A stretch of DNA of 64,000 bases from Chamaesiphon minutus PCC 6605 (GCF_000317145.1 NC_019697.1:5220886-5284885), one strand, 5' to 3'. Positions 1 to 9,800 are shown, counted from the first letter of the stretch. Program-made: numbers and translations. The notes: generated from the letters alone by a model not told the origin.

Positions 1-297
1 CGTTTTGTTGAGGACGACTGGAGATATCTGCTTGCCACAGCATAATTGTCATAATTTATAGTTAACGGCCACTCTGCCACTACTAGAAATGTTAGGCGAT
101 CCATTGCAATAAAGATACGATCGGATTGCTGTAGCATAAAGCCTCAGTGAGGAGTATACTCTTTATCGGGAATTGCCTTCGCCTGTCATCGAACCTCAAG
201 AGCCGCAGTCAGAAAGCTTTATCACTGTTGAGAATTTATACGGATTAAGCACCGATCGCTAGCATATTGGTAAAGGGTGGCATCAATCTGAGACTGC
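1..297. other. Left-edge intergenic stretch
   Basis: No convincing coding sequence, RNA gene or strong hairpin is seen before the DUF4189 gene. Any upstream gene must end outside the window. The promoter of the DUF4189 gene presumably lies here, but no clear -10/-35 pair can be defended by eye. Confidence 0.4.
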
Positions 298-1557
298 ATG
301 GGAATATTTATGATTGGGATGAACTGGATGGTTGAAAAAATTGTATTACTAAGTAGTGTAATGGCGGCTTCATGGTTGGTTGCTAAGTCGGCACAAGCTC
401 AAATAATTGGCTGTCCAGAGGGCTATTATGGGATCGGTGGCGGCAATGCTGGTTGGATTGGTTGTGCGCCATATGATACTCGCAGCGAATATCCGACGGC
501 ACCCGATCGAAAACCAGAACCCGAACGACCGAGAGTGCCGACGATGTATGCCAACAGTTATATCGCAGTTGCATGGCATCCTAAAGCCACTGATGTGTGG
601 GCAACATGGAATCAGCGAACTGCCGAAAAATCTCAGCAAGTTGCTTTGGCTGCCTGTACGCAAATAATGGGAGCGGGTTGTACGATCGCGGTGAGTGGCT
701 ATAATGGGTCGGTGGCAATTGCTAGGGATAAAAGCAATCTAGTCTGGTATGGTTGGGGAAATAAGCCAGATAATGCTCGCGAGATTGTGCTAAAAGACTG
801 TAAGGATAAGAATAAAGACTGTAAAATCGTGCATGTATTTACTGCCGAACCGTTACTTCAGCCTGCTAACTTTACGCCGACCCAGCAAAAATTTCTGGAA
901 ACCAATCCAGCATTTGACTTCTCCAAAAATTATTTTCCTGGTAATCCAGTAGTGTCTAAAGCACCACCCCAACCAGTTGGCAACTATGAGATCGCAGTGA
1001 ATGGGCATCAGGTGACAATGAACCAGCAGTTGGCCAATATTTCGATCGCCAGTGCCCTAGAACGCAAGCAAAGCCTTGAGCGGCAGTTTGCCAACGATCC
1101 GCGCTACGCACTAATGAAGGCTGGATATTGGGAATTAACGCCAAGAGCGGCGGGGCTGGCGACTGGTGACGGTTGTTCGGCAACTTTTGCAACGCTAAAT
1201 GGTGCCGTGGCTGTTGCAGGCCCAAATGGACAGTATCGGAATGCCGCCATCACATTTTTTGGCGGGAATATCCCCGTTCCTAAGAATGGCCAGATGAAAA
1301 AGGTCACACTCGCACAAACAGGTGGTAAGCCACCTGCTACGGTTGAGGCTTATCATTTTCCGATGGCTAATGGCAAACTGGGTGCGGTTACTTTTGTCGT
1401 CCCTGATGCCTCAGCCCTGGTTAATAATATGTTCGACGAGCATCGCTTTGCCGTCTCACTCGGTACAAAACAAGCACTTGACATTACATGGCGCGGCGGA
1501 CACAGTATCCGAGATCGACTCACTAAGTGTCTGAAGGGTACCGGAAATCCATATTAA
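298..1557 (+). CDS. Secreted DUF4189-domain protein
   Basis: A 419-residue exported protein. The N-terminus has a hydrophobic stretch (about residues 13-33) ending in a signal-peptidase-like AQA site, so the mature protein is probably periplasmic or extracellular. Residues about 84-184 match the DUF4189 pattern: a YIAVAWHP start, a paired-cysteine AACTQIMGAGC segment, an aromatic WYGWG segment and a second cysteine pair (CKDKNKDC). The C-terminal half (about 230-419) is not recognised; it contains another GDGCSATFATLNG segment that may bind or fold around a disulphide. Three in-frame ATGs (298, 319, 328) could be the start; the shortest still leaves a full signal peptide. The function of DUF4189 proteins is unknown. 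menB follows on the same strand after about 80 bp but need not be co-transcribed. Confidence 0.75.
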   Translation: MGIFMIGMNWMVEKIVLLSSVMAASWLVAKSAQAQIIGCPEGYYGIGGGNAGWIGCAPYDTRSEYPTAPDRKPEPERPRVPTMYANSYIAVAWHPKATDVWATWNQRTAEKSQQVALAACTQIMGAGCTIAVSGYNGSVAIARDKSNLVWYGWGNKPDNAREIVLKDCKDKNKDCKIVHVFTAEPLLQPANFTPTQQKFLETNPAFDFSKNYFPGNPVVSKAPPQPVGNYEIAVNGHQVTMNQQLANISIASALERKQSLERQFANDPRYALMKAGYWELTPRAAGLATGDGCSATFATLNGAVAVAGPNGQYRNAAITFFGGNIPVPKNGQMKKVTLAQTGGKPPATVEAYHFPMANGKLGAVTFVVPDASALVNNMFDEHRFAVSLGTKQALDITWRGGHSIRDRLTKCLKGTGNPY

Positions 1558-1639
1558 ACAACGATCGCGTGCAGATCGAGTTTATCAACTTGCTCGATCG
1601 ACGATAAACTAAACATTGTTTAGCAGCTCTACACCAAGC

Positions 1640-2473
1640 ATGGAAATTACCTGGCGATCGGTCAAAACATACACTGATATTCTTTATCATAAAGCCGATG
1701 GCATTGCTAAAGTTACCATCAATCGCCCGGAAAAGCGCAATGCTTTCCGTCCACAGACCGTATTTGAAATGTATGATGCTTTTTGCGATGCGCGGGAAGA
1801 TACTAGCATTGGCGTGGTGTTACTGACAGGTGCTGGGCCGCATACCGATGGTAAATATGCCTTTTGTTCCGGCGGCGATCAATCGGTGCGCGGGCATGGG
1901 GGTTATCAGGGCGCAGACGGAATTCCGCGCCTAAATGTGTTGGATCTCCAACGCTTGATTCGATCGATGCCCAAGGCGGTAATTGCGATGGTTGCAGGGT
2001 ACGCGATCGGGGGCGGTCACGTTTTACACTTAATTTGCGATTTGACTATTGCTGCTGACAATGCGATCTTCGGCCAAACGGGGCCAAAAGTTGGTAGTTT
2101 CGATGGTGGTTTTGGGGCGAGTTATTTGGCACGGATTGTCGGCCAAAAGAAGGCGCGCGAAATCTGGTATCTGTGCCGTCAATACGACGCGCAGGCAGCT
2201 TTGGATATGGGTTTGGTTAATACTGTGGTACCGATCGACAGACTCGAAGCCGAAGGGGTAGAATGGGCGCAGGAAATTTTAGCCAAAAGCCCGATCGCGA
2301 TTCGCTGTCTCAAAGCCGCGCTCAATGCCGATTGCGATGGACAAGCAGGCTTACAGGAATTGGCTGGTAATGCCACGTTACTCTATTACATGACAGAAGA
2401 AGGTGCAGAAGGCAAACAAGCCTTTTTAGAAAAACGTCAGCCTAATTTTCGTCAATATCCCTGGTTGCCATAG
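1640..2473 (+). CDS. menB: 1,4-dihydroxy-2-naphthoyl-CoA synthase
   Basis: A crotonase-fold enzyme of 277 residues that closes the second ring of the naphthoquinone head group from o-succinylbenzoyl-CoA. In cyanobacteria this leads to phylloquinone, the A1 electron carrier of photosystem I. Visible signatures are the crotonase oxyanion-hole segment SGGD (residues 77-80), the GGGH turn (124-127), and the MenB-specific [12 protein letters not shown] block (148-159), which separates MenB from fatty-acid enoyl-CoA hydratases. The length is normal for MenB. The frame stays open upstream to a TTG at 1616, but the ATG at 1640 gives the usual MenB N-terminus. Other men genes are not in the window. 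Confidence 0.95.
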   Translation: MEITWRSVKTYTDILYHKADGIAKVTINRPEKRNAFRPQTVFEMYDAFCDAREDTSIGVVLLTGAGPHTDGKYAFCSGGDQSVRGHGGYQGADGIPRLNVLDLQRLIRSMPKAVIAMVAGYAIGGGHVLHLICDLTIAADNAIFGQTGPKVGSFDGGFGASYLARIVGQKKAREIWYLCRQYDAQAALDMGLVNTVVPIDRLEAEGVEWAQEILAKSPIAIRCLKAALNADCDGQAGLQELAGNATLLYYMTEEGAEGKQAFLEKRQPNFRQYPWLP

Positions 2474-2584
2474 ATATTAATAGTAGTCGAGAATAGAAAC
2501 CCGATAATTTTGCCTTCGATTTGGATATTTTAAAATCAAGATTCATAACTTTAAAATATCCATCGATAATCGATCGATACCTAA

Positions 2585-3097
2585 TTACTTAGCTGGAGAT
2601 TGTTCGCCCGATCGCATTTTCTGCAATCTCAACTCTTGCTCGGCAACCTGCTTTTTGAGTAATTCCAGTTGGGTTTGAGTTGCCTGTCTTTGTGACTCTA
2701 ATAACTGAGTTTCCGATTTTAATTTAGCCATCCGCGCATTATGATCGTCGGTGCGCCCTGGCTGGTAGGTAATCCCTAAGTATAATGTGATATTTCGACC
2801 GTCATAAGTATTGAGCGCGCCCCCAAAGTTTAGGCCAAAGTCATTTTCAGTATTGATCGGATTTTGGATGACAGGACTCAAGGGAATATTGGGATAGATA
2901 TTGTTAACCTGCTGAGAATTAGTTTGACCGCTATTGCTGAGATTATTATTTTGATTATTCTGGTTATTAGTGTTGCCATTAGAGTTATCGCCGACGAAGG
3001 AATCTTGTACAGAATTAGCAGTCTGGGCCTGAGCGATATTCGCGCCTACTAATAACCAAGAGATAATTAAGGCGGTTGTAGCTAGATATTTGTTCAT
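2585..3097 (-). CDS. Small secreted Asn-rich/coiled-coil protein
   Basis: I do not recognise the family. The 170-residue product begins with a clear signal peptide (hydrophobic segment, then AQAQT at about residues 23-27). A low-complexity Asn/Gln/Ser stretch follows (about 38-66), then a short folded segment with FGLNFGGALN and LYLGITYQPG, reminiscent of a beta-barrel strand, and a C-terminal charged coiled coil (about 120-165, heptad-like KSETQLLESQRQATQTQ). The layout suggests an envelope-associated protein. An upstream in-frame codon at 3154 would add 19 residues lacking signal-peptide character, so the ATG at 3097 is preferred. It converges with menB and is separated from gltX by a MITE-like element. 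Confidence 0.6.
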   Translation of the reverse strand: MNKYLATTALIISWLLVGANIAQAQTANSVQDSFVGDNSNGNTNNQNNQNNNLSNSGQTNSQQVNNIYPNIPLSPVIQNPINTENDFGLNFGGALNTYDGRNITLYLGITYQPGRTDDHNARMAKLKSETQLLESQRQATQTQLELLKKQVAEQELRLQKMRSGEQSPAK

Positions 3098-3266
3098 CGC
3101 GATCGACTCTATAAAGTAAGTTTGCAGGAATACACCCAATCTTAAGTTACACACAAATACTCAGAAAATTGACACCTGTTAAACTAATCTTACATTTAGC
3201 ACTACTTCGTGAGCTTGAAGTATGGACAAGGAAGATTTTTGGCGTTATCGCTCTGGGATACGACTT

Positions 3267-3371
3267 GTCGCCAGAATTTAGAGTAGATAATGTCTTGACG
3301 CGCTCGATCTGGAGGGAACATCCAGATCGAGCGTCACTTCATGAATTGCCCATACTCTAAATTTTGGCGAC
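3267..3371. repeat. MITE-like nested palindromic element
   Basis: Outer inverted repeats of 19 bp (3267-3285 and 3353-3371, 18 of 19 matching) enclose a second, tighter hairpin at about 3296-3336 whose arms read CTCGATCTGGA and TCCAGATCGAG. The 105-bp unit has no coding potential. It lies just past the 3' end of gltX, so it could also act as a transcript-end structure. Confidence 0.6.
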
Positions 3372-3381
3372 GGTGGCTAAA

Positions 3382-4818
3382 TTAGCCGATAACTTTTTCG
3401 ATGCGGGGGATTGCCAATTGATGCCGATGCAATAACAGCAAAGATTGAATCAAATCGGGGCCGTGAACCTCGCCTGTAAGGGCAGCGCGGAGACTTTGCA
3501 TCACTACGCCTTTTTTGACATTTTGCTCTTTTGTCACTTGTTTCATCAGCTCCTGAGCCTCGCTCTCGCTCAGATCGGGTTTAGTTTCAAGCGTTGTCAC
3601 CAGAGTGGTTAATACTTCCTTGGCACCTGGTTGGGCAACTTTGGCAGTGGCTTCTTCATTGAGTATTACGCTATCGGTAAAGAACGTCCGACTAATTTCG
3701 ACACATTCATCTAGACGTGCCAGACTAGCACCAATTAAACTAGTAAGCTGTAGCAACCAAGCTCGATCGGCATCGGGATCGAATTTAAAACCCGCAGCTT
3801 GCCAATACGGGATTAATTCTGGCAATAATTGCTCGGCTGGCATCGCGTGGATGTATTGGCTATTAATCCAGTTGAGTTTATCCCAATCAAATTTGCCTCC
3901 AGCTTTATTCACTCGATCGAAATCAAACTGTTTAGCTGCTTCATCTAGGGTAAATAACTCCTGAGCATCGGGAGCCGACCAACCCAACAGCGTCATATAA
4001 TTGACTAATGCTGGGGCGATATAACCCATTTTCTTGAAATCGTCGATCGAGGTTACACCATCGCGCTTGGAGAGTTTCTTGCCTTCCGCGCTCAAAATCA
4101 ACGGCGTATGTGCAAATTCTGGTACCTTTACCCCCAAACCTTCATACAGTAGGATCTGTTTGGCAGTATTGGCAATATGATCCTCACCGCGAATGACGTG
4201 GGTAATTTGCATGTCGATATCATCGACAACGACGGCGAGATTATACAGCGGTTGACCGAGTTCGTGTTCGTCAGCAGCGCGGGAAATGACCATATCTCCT
4301 CCCAAGTCACTACCTTTCCACGTTACTGTATCTCGAACTAAATCTACCCAGCTAATTTCGCGATCGTCATCAATTTTAAATCTAATTACCGGACGCCGAC
4401 CTTCGGCAATAAAGGCGGCTTCCTGCTCTGGTGTGAGATTGCGGTGGCGGTTATCGTAGCGCGGAGCTTGGTTATTGGCTTCTTGAGAAGCTCGCAACTC
4501 GTCGAGTTCTTCGGTGGTAGTGTAGCACCGATAAGCACTACCATTATCTAATAAAGTTTGAATCGATTGGCGATACAAATCCAAGCGTTGGGATTGAAAT
4601 AATGGCCCTTCATCCCAATTTAAACCCAACCATTTCAAACCGTCGAGGATATTTTGGGTGTATTCTGGTTTGGAACGTTCTACATCGGTATCTTCAACCC
4701 GAAGGATAAATTTACCGTCATGATGATGCGCGAATAACCAATTGAAAACAGCGGTACGAGCGGTACCGATATGTAAGTTACCAGTAGGACTAGGAGCGAT
4801 GCGAACTCTGACTGTCAC
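3382..4818 (-). CDS. gltX: Glutamyl-tRNA synthetase
   Basis: A class I aminoacyl-tRNA synthetase of 478 residues that charges tRNA-Glu. In cyanobacteria this enzyme is usually non-discriminating and also charges tRNA-Gln, and Glu-tRNA is the first substrate of tetrapyrrole synthesis. The HIGH motif is HIGT (residues 16-19) within [19 protein letters not shown] (211-218) and KLSKR (248-252, the KMSKS equivalent) complete the Rossmann active site. The C-terminal helical anticodon-binding region ends normally and carries no CAAD membrane extension, unlike the IleRS of this same window. The gene stands alone on the minus strand. Confidence 0.97.
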   Translation of the reverse strand: MTVRVRIAPSPTGNLHIGTARTAVFNWLFAHHHDGKFILRVEDTDVERSKPEYTQNILDGLKWLGLNWDEGPLFQSQRLDLYRQSIQTLLDNGSAYRCYTTTEELDELRASQEANNQAPRYDNRHRNLTPEQEAAFIAEGRRPVIRFKIDDDREISWVDLVRDTVTWKGSDLGGDMVISRAADEHELGQPLYNLAVVVDDIDMQITHVIRGEDHIANTAKQILLYEGLGVKVPEFAHTPLILSAEGKKLSKRDGVTSIDDFKKMGYIAPALVNYMTLLGWSAPDAQELFTLDEAAKQFDFDRVNKAGGKFDWDKLNWINSQYIHAMPAEQLLPELIPYWQAAGFKFDPDADRAWLLQLTSLIGASLARLDECVEISRTFFTDSVILNEEATAKVAQPGAKEVLTTLVTTLETKPDLSESEAQELMKQVTKEQNVKKGVVMQSLRAALTGEVHGPDLIQSLLLLHRHQLAIPRIEKVIG

Positions 4819-4918
4819 GGCGAATATATTTTAGCGGTTCATCTTTGATTGTAAATGGTTCCGCCTGCCACAACAGAGAAAATTGCACTGTCGATCGACA
4901 GCACAAAATTGATGAGAA

Positions 4919-7579
4919 TTAATACGATCGCTTAAATGTCTCTTGTTGCAGATAAATCACCCGGGGAGTTAGCGGCGGTAATCTGTCAAAAGCATTAAAA
5001 TCTACTTCATAATTAAAATTACGAATTGGCACATTATAATACCCAGCACCACCACCTGCTTGATACGCACCACTAAACTCTTGAGGCGATCCCAAGCTCA
5101 CAAATGAGCCAGAGTAATTAAAATTTTGACCGCCCCAATTTTCAACCATGCGCATATAATTGTTTAGACCACCACTGTAGGATGGGGGACCCGCCAGTGA
5201 ACTGGTGCCAGTACTATTACCAACACTTGTATCTGTATAAGATAGGAAAGCTGCATTGACGCTAGTGGGTGTGGCAGCATTTTGTCCGGTAGTAATCCCA
5301 CAATTTATCATTGCAGTATTACCATCAATGCATTGATTTGAGAGCACCGTAATCGTATCGCCAATCAGAGCTGCGGGATGTTTGGCGGCATTGGTAGCAA
5401 AATTATTATAGTCGCCTTGGACGTACAAGCCGCGATCGGTCACTACGGTCATCGGCCCAGGCAGATTAGATCCCCCACTAAAGGCAAAGCCATAGGAGCT
5501 TCTCCTTTTGCCTTCAGTGTAGTTCCGTAGATTGTCTGCGGTATCGACTGTCAAATCTGGACTACCATCGCCATCGAGGTCGTCGCTGACGGTAGCATGA
5601 TAGACTAATCCGCCTTCAGTTGTATCGGACGCCGCCAATCCTAGCTTTTGAAAACTACCAGTAGCGGCTGTCGCGTTGGCCGTAGCGCGAATGAATAATA
5701 AATTATTGGTATCGGATGTCGAACCATTATTACCGCCATTAAAAGCGGCTGTGGTTTGGGCGGCAGTTGCGCCATCATTCGTGGTAATGTCATTATCGCG
5801 ATCGACATACACACCATCGCGATTCCACATCGTCAGACTGGCAATATTGCTCTGTAACATCCCAATCCACCGATTTTCGCGGCGATCGAAATAACTCGAC
5901 TGCCAAGTATAATTGCTATTTGCCCCACCACTACCCGTTAGTACCTGAATGGGTGCTGGTAAGAAACAACCACCTACCGCACCAGCCAACTGTGCGGGTG
6001 ACTGAGCTGTATTTAAGGTTGATTCTAAACTAGTTGCGATACTACTAATACTCGCATTAGCCGGATCGCTCAACGGTAAATTAAGCTGGTTTAGCGGTAT
6101 TGGCGTATTTTGGGCAGCAATAGCAACTTGGAGCGCACGCAATACCCTCCGTTGGCTCAATAAACTGGAATCGTGATTGACGGCTACAGTCGGACACAAG
6201 CGATCGCGCTCTTCAGTAGTGACTACTTTACTCATCACTGGCTGCATCAGACTGCGGAGTTGACCCTCATTGAGTCTAGTACACTTAAGGCTCGTACCTT
6301 GCCGCCCCGTAGAAATGTCAAATCCGGTACAACTGCCACCACTACCGCCATCTTTGATTGACGTAAAATTAAATGGCACATTACCCGCAGCGCGTTTGGG
6401 TACCATTTCTAGCCGCAAATCTGCTTTACCATAATATTCCCCAATATTCCCGTCTGCATCGCGCTTACGCAAGAAACCAGGCTGGGGAACTTGGAGTACG
6501 GTTGCACCTGCGGCTCCATCGAGAACTCTGCGTTGAAACCCAGCTATTTCTGTAGAATCGAGGGGGGTGAAGCGAGCTGCATCATAATCGGGAAACTTTT
6601 TATATACGTTGGTTGGATCTCCAGGGTTATTAGGATTTCCAGTCAACAGCACTTGAGTATCGCCATACCGATTGATAGTAATTGCATCGACTCGATTATA
6701 AATACTGTTAGCGGCTGTGACTTGGCCGAGCAAACGTGTCGTCGCGGTACCAAATGGAGTCGGTTGGATATATAGATTGGCATTGGTATGAACGCGACCA
6801 TTAATATCCATTTGGGACGTGGAGTTCATCTCCAAGTCCCCGTTATAAAAAGCTGCAAACTGAAATAGCGGAATGTTGCGACTCTTAAAGGTCATTTCGA
6901 GAACTGTCATTGCCCTGGCATCCAAATCTTGCGCCTGCCTACTCGTCGCCATGCTATAGATGGTATAGCGATATTCTTGAGCATTTAAGCCTGCATAAAT
7001 TTGTCCGGCAGGAATCACCTGTACTTGGGGAATCCTGCGGACGGGATCGATGTAAATCGTGCGATCGCTAACAAAACTGTAAGCCGTATAATTGACATTA
7101 TTAGCGAAATCAGAAGCTGATAAAGTACCATCAGCTTGCCTGCCGACATTAGTTCCAATTGCATGTTTGTAGTTTAGATCTACTTTCTGACAGGCAAAGT
7201 CACCACTTCCATCATTGGTCAGATCGCTATCGAGACAAAAAGACATATTATTGGGGCCAGCGATCGATCCAGATACAGCACCTGGACTAACGCCACTAGG
7301 CGTCACATAATCGATAAACTTTTGGCGAACCGCATCCGATCTTTGATTGAGTCCAGACTCGGCAGCATAAAAGGTACTATTAGCCTCTGTATAAGCATTG
7401 GTAGCAGATTTGCTAATATTCGTAATCGTTAGATATGCAGCCAACAAACTGAAAATCAAAATCGTGACGATCGATACCAGCATCATCGCGTAGCCAGTAT
7501 CGCTGGACTCTTTCCGTGCGTGGTGTTGCGCTCGCAGCATCAAATGTAACAGGCGAACGGAGGGGTCTAGTTTTGACAT
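4919..7579 (-). CDS. HpsA-like pilin-related exopolysaccharide/hormogonium protein
   Basis: A large protein (886 residues from the ATG at 7579) with a type IV pilin/PilX-like N-terminus: a short basic leader, then TGYAMMLVSIVTILIF as a single hydrophobic helix (about residues 28-50) followed by the YAAESGLN segment typical of minor-pilin-like proteins. The remainder is a long Asn/Thr/Gly-rich exported region with sequences such as YNGDLEMNSTSQMDINGRVHTN that resemble HpsA, the hormogonium polysaccharide protein of filamentous cyanobacteria. The frame extends upstream to a TTG at 7699 that would add 40 residues with no pilin character. HpsA assignment rests on layout and remembered similarity; it could be another pilus-associated surface protein. 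No hpsB-K genes are adjacent. It most likely acts at or outside the cell envelope. Confidence 0.6.
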   Translation of the reverse strand: MSKLDPSVRLLHLMLRAQHHARKESSDTGYAMMLVSIVTILIFSLLAAYLTITNISKSATNAYTEANSTFYAAESGLNQRSDAVRQKFIDYVTPSGVSPGAVSGSIAGPNNMSFCLDSDLTNDGSGDFACQKVDLNYKHAIGTNVGRQADGTLSASDFANNVNYTAYSFVSDRTIYIDPVRRIPQVQVIPAGQIYAGLNAQEYRYTIYSMATSRQAQDLDARAMTVLEMTFKSRNIPLFQFAAFYNGDLEMNSTSQMDINGRVHTNANLYIQPTPFGTATTRLLGQVTAANSIYNRVDAITINRYGDTQVLLTGNPNNPGDPTNVYKKFPDYDAARFTPLDSTEIAGFQRRVLDGAAGATVLQVPQPGFLRKRDADGNIGEYYGKADLRLEMVPKRAAGNVPFNFTSIKDGGSGGSCTGFDISTGRQGTSLKCTRLNEGQLRSLMQPVMSKVVTTEERDRLCPTVAVNHDSSLLSQRRVLRALQVAIAAQNTPIPLNQLNLPLSDPANASISSIATSLESTLNTAQSPAQLAGAVGGCFLPAPIQVLTGSGGANSNYTWQSSYFDRRENRWIGMLQSNIASLTMWNRDGVYVDRDNDITTNDGATAAQTTAAFNGGNNGSTSDTNNLLFIRATANATAATGSFQKLGLAASDTTEGGLVYHATVSDDLDGDGSPDLTVDTADNLRNYTEGKRRSSYGFAFSGGSNLPGPMTVVTDRGLYVQGDYNNFATNAAKHPAALIGDTITVLSNQCIDGNTAMINCGITTGQNAATPTSVNAAFLSYTDTSVGNSTGTSSLAGPPSYSGGLNNYMRMVENWGGQNFNYSGSFVSLGSPQEFSGAYQAGGGAGYYNVPIRNFNYEVDFNAFDRLPPLTPRVIYLQQETFKRSY

Positions 7580-7798
7580 AGGGGATAGCCCGATCTGGTG
7601 GTCTGACTGTGGTGCTAAATTTACGATCCGGTCAGTATTGACAGTGAATTGGTAAATGCTGTTTACTACTGGAATTAGTGTTCCCAGATTCTCTGTCAAA
7701 TATATCCCGACTGCCCAGATTAAGCATTATGGCTTAGAACTAATCGTCATGAATGGTTTCGATGCCACGAGCGGGCTGATGCTGGTATAAAAATAGAC

Positions 7799-7829
7799 AA
7801 AAAAATAGACACCCTCTGTAAGGATGTCT
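7799..7829 (-). terminator. Rho-independent-type terminator of psbK
   Basis: Read on the minus strand, an 8-bp stem AGACATCC/GGGTGTCT (one G-U pair) with a 7-nt loop is followed by a run of seven U residues. It starts 41 nt after the psbK stop codon. Confidence 0.75.
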
Positions 7830-7869
7830 GATCTGGCCGAGTTTAACGGTCTGAGCGACCCAGCTAAAC

Positions 7870-8007
7870 TTAGCGGAAACCAACAGCAGCTTGCCAAACG
7901 AAGGCTAAGGCCAGAAATAGTACTGGAATGATGGGGAGAACATCTACTAGTGGATCGAAGATGGCATATGCTTCGGGCAATTTGGCAATTATGAGTGCTG
8001 CGTCCAT
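7870..8007 (-). CDS. psbK: Photosystem II reaction centre protein K
   Basis: A 45-residue single-pass thylakoid membrane protein of the photosystem II core. After an eight-residue leader (MDAALIIA), the mature part begins [20 protein letters not shown], the highly conserved PsbK sequence, followed by the membrane helix [17 protein letters not shown] to the C-terminus. PsbK is made as a precursor whose N-terminal extension is removed. It sits beside PsbZ and CP43 and is needed for stable PSII assembly. The gene is monocistronic here, with its own hairpin terminator downstream; tgt, a frequent neighbour in other cyanobacteria, is absent. Confidence 0.95.
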   Translation of the reverse strand: MDAALIIAKLPEAYAIFDPLVDVLPIIPVLFLALAFVWQAAVGFR

Positions 8008-8344
8008 ATTTTATTAATCCTTATTGATATCACGGCGATCGTAGTTGGTAGCTATTTTATCATGTCTGGACAGAGTGGATCGGGCGATCGATGCTCTCTA
8101 TCTAGATTTCAATCGGTGCCACAGATAACGATCGCTGACAAACATCGGTTACATAGTTCGCCGTAGATTGTAACTATTTGTTAAGTTTTTACTGAAGTTT
8201 ATCAAGAAAGAAAACAAATTAGCTGATTGATTGTTACATAATCGGGGATTACGGATAATAGTTAGTGTTAGAAGCAAATCTGAGAGCCTGGAAAAACTCA
8301 AACAATATTGCTAAATTACTGTCCGTTTTTAGGAGGTATCGATC
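8008..8344. other. Divergent intergenic region psbK / zinc-ribbon-like gene
   Basis: About 340 bp between divergent genes, so it must hold both promoters. Apart from the AGGAGG ribosome-binding site at 8331-8336 I see no distinctive hairpin, repeat or small reading frame. Confidence 0.4.
8331..8336 (+). promoter_or_regulatory. Shine-Dalgarno AGGAGG deciding a GTG start
   Basis: A perfect AGGAGG lies 8 nt before the GTG at 8345 and decides that start over the out-of-frame TTG further upstream. Confidence 0.8.
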
Positions 8345-8770
8345 GTGGCATCTGCACTCGAAGTTAAACAATATCTCGCACACTGGTTTCAACTGGGCAG
8401 AAAGGTTTATATCCACAATGGGAACCAAGCTCTATTGCCGAGTAGAGTCTTTTCCAGTATGGATTACAGCATGGAGTTCGAGCAATGTTGGGACTTAATC
8501 CTGTCGGCTCGATCGGGCGAATGCTATTTGGAAGACACATCTCAAACAATCGCGGAGTTGCTTACTCCTCAATGGGAGCTAGTCGATTGCGCTCGGTGCA
8601 GTATGCTCATTCCTCTACAGGTTGCGGGCATTCCATCCGAACATTGTCCTTGTATTAATTTACCGCATTGGCCAAATCTGGACGTACCTACACCGCGCTT
8701 ACCAGTAGCCGTTCGATCGAAGTTAACTAATATGCAGGAGCGGTTAGAGCGGTTAGCCGATGACAATTAA
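8345..8770 (+). CDS. Conserved hypothetical protein with C-terminal Cys cluster
   Basis: A 141-residue soluble protein of no assigned function; I believe it is conserved in cyanobacteria but cannot name a family. The N-terminal half (ALEVKQYLAHWFQLGRKVYIHNG) is basic and aromatic. The middle has four cysteines arranged CARC (about residues 82-85) and CPC (about 100-102), with the spacing of a zinc-binding treble-clef or ribbon. The C-terminus is a short charged helix (RSKLTNMQERLERLADD). It begins at a GTG preceded by a perfect AGGAGG, so it is probably well translated. A strong bidirectional hairpin terminator follows. Confidence 0.7.
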   Translation: MASALEVKQYLAHWFQLGRKVYIHNGNQALLPSRVFSSMDYSMEFEQCWDLILSARSGECYLEDTSQTIAELLTPQWELVDCARCSMLIPLQVAGIPSEHCPCINLPHWPNLDVPTPRLPVAVRSKLTNMQERLERLADDN

Positions 8771-8933
8771 AGCGGCTCTTTTGCATTGATGAAACTAAGT
8801 TCGATTGATTACAAAGAGTGATGCGTGCGACCGTCGATTAGGCGGCACGATCTTGTTCGAGAGCATAGTTAATGCAAGCGAACAACACCTCGATTTTGCC
8901 CAAGCCTATTTGTTGAGATATCCCACTTGGTTC

Positions 8934-8969
8934 AAAAATAAAGCTTGCGAATTTGCAAGCTTTATTTTT
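8934..8969. terminator. Perfect bidirectional hairpin terminator
   Basis: A 15-bp perfect stem (8934-8948 with 8955-8969) and 6-nt loop. The arm reads AAAAATAAAGCTTGC, so each strand ends in a U-rich run. It lies between the convergent genes ending at 8770 and 9049 and can serve both. Confidence 0.8.
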
Positions 8970-9048
8970 AAAAGATTTTATTCTCAAAGTCTTCATGAAC
9001 TGATGCAAATAAGCTGCTGGGTTATCGACAGATACTCTAAGAATTAAA

Positions 9049-9372
9049 TCATTGATGAGCGTATTCTAATTCAGGTACCGTCTTTGCTGAGATTGCGAAA
9101 GGGTGAGGTTCATCTTCACCTAAAACGATTAGTTGTTGGCAAGGAATCTTATCTGATAAAATAGAACTTGCCATCATCCCAGTATGAATTTCTAGATAGC
9201 TGTAACTAGGAGCTTCAAATATCAGCCGTTGTCCGGGAAAAACAACTCGCTCGAAATACCAATTGTGAACATTGGTGATTCTGGCCACTTGAATCTGACT
9301 GGTGCTATTGACATAGCAGCAGCAAATCTCATCATTGTGGTTTTCGGGTAAGGGATCGAGAATGTGAGGCAT
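9049..9372 (-). CDS. DUF1830-domain protein
   Basis: A 107-residue protein matching the cyanobacterial DUF1830 family. The conserved core runs from ICCCYVNSTSQIQVARITNV through NWYFERVVFPGQRLIFEAP to LEIHTG (about residues 17-66). The function is unknown. The C-terminal tail (ILSDKIPCQQLIVLGEDEP) is also typical in length. There is no signal peptide or membrane helix, so it is presumably cytosolic. It converges with the preceding gene across the hairpin terminator. Its start at 9372 is an ATG. Confidence 0.8.
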   Translation of the reverse strand: MPHILDPLPENHNDEICCCYVNSTSQIQVARITNVHNWYFERVVFPGQRLIFEAPSYSYLEIHTGMMASSILSDKIPCQQLIVLGEDEPHPFAISAKTVPELEYAHQ

Positions 9373-9594
9373 AATAATGTATTTAGCCTAGTGCCCATAA
9401 AATCATTTACAGTCTCAAGGTAACACTCCTATTTAGTGAGAAGCTGTAAAGTTTACTACCTTTTCGCATCGCTGGGGATCGCATCTGACTAATAGGTGCC
9501 AAAGCCCCGAATATCGATCTAATCTGAGTCTGAGACTACCTTTTTGAGAGAATTTTGTGTAAAGTTATATTAAAGAGATAAATAAAGCTCCATC

Positions 9595-9800
9595 AGGATT
9601 TAAGGATTTGCAGGATTTTCAGGATTAGGTTGTCGGTGATAAGCTGTGTTCCCTGTTCCGATCGGGATTTAAGGATTTACTGGATTTTCCGGATGAGGTT
9701 ATCGGTGTTAATCATTGCCCCCTGATTCCGAGCGGGATTTGAGGATTTACAGGACTTTTAGGATGAGGTTATCGGTGCTAACCTTTGCTCGTTGTCCCAT
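9595..9800 (+). repeat. Three tandem about 70-bp degenerate repeats
   Basis: Three copies begin at 9595, 9664 and 9734 (period 69-70 bp). Each opens with a nested pattern of GGATTT, AGGATTT, AGGATTTT and GGAT words, followed by AGGTTRTCGGTG. The copies differ by scattered substitutions, so the array is not recent. It occupies much of the 474-bp gap before the radical SAM gene; the rest is a C/T-rich, G-poor tract (9795-9846) ending at that gene's start. Confidence 0.8.

Noticed and set aside
1616-1639. Longer menB start at the TTG
   Set aside because: It adds residues absent from MenB proteins; the ATG at 1640 gives the normal N-terminus.
3169-3360. Plus-strand frame beside gltX
   Set aside because: It lies mostly within the MITE-like palindrome and has no coding character.
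8805-9047. Plus-strand frame of 80 codons
   Set aside because: It contains the perfect hairpin terminator at 8934-8969, has no ribosome-binding site, and resembles no family.
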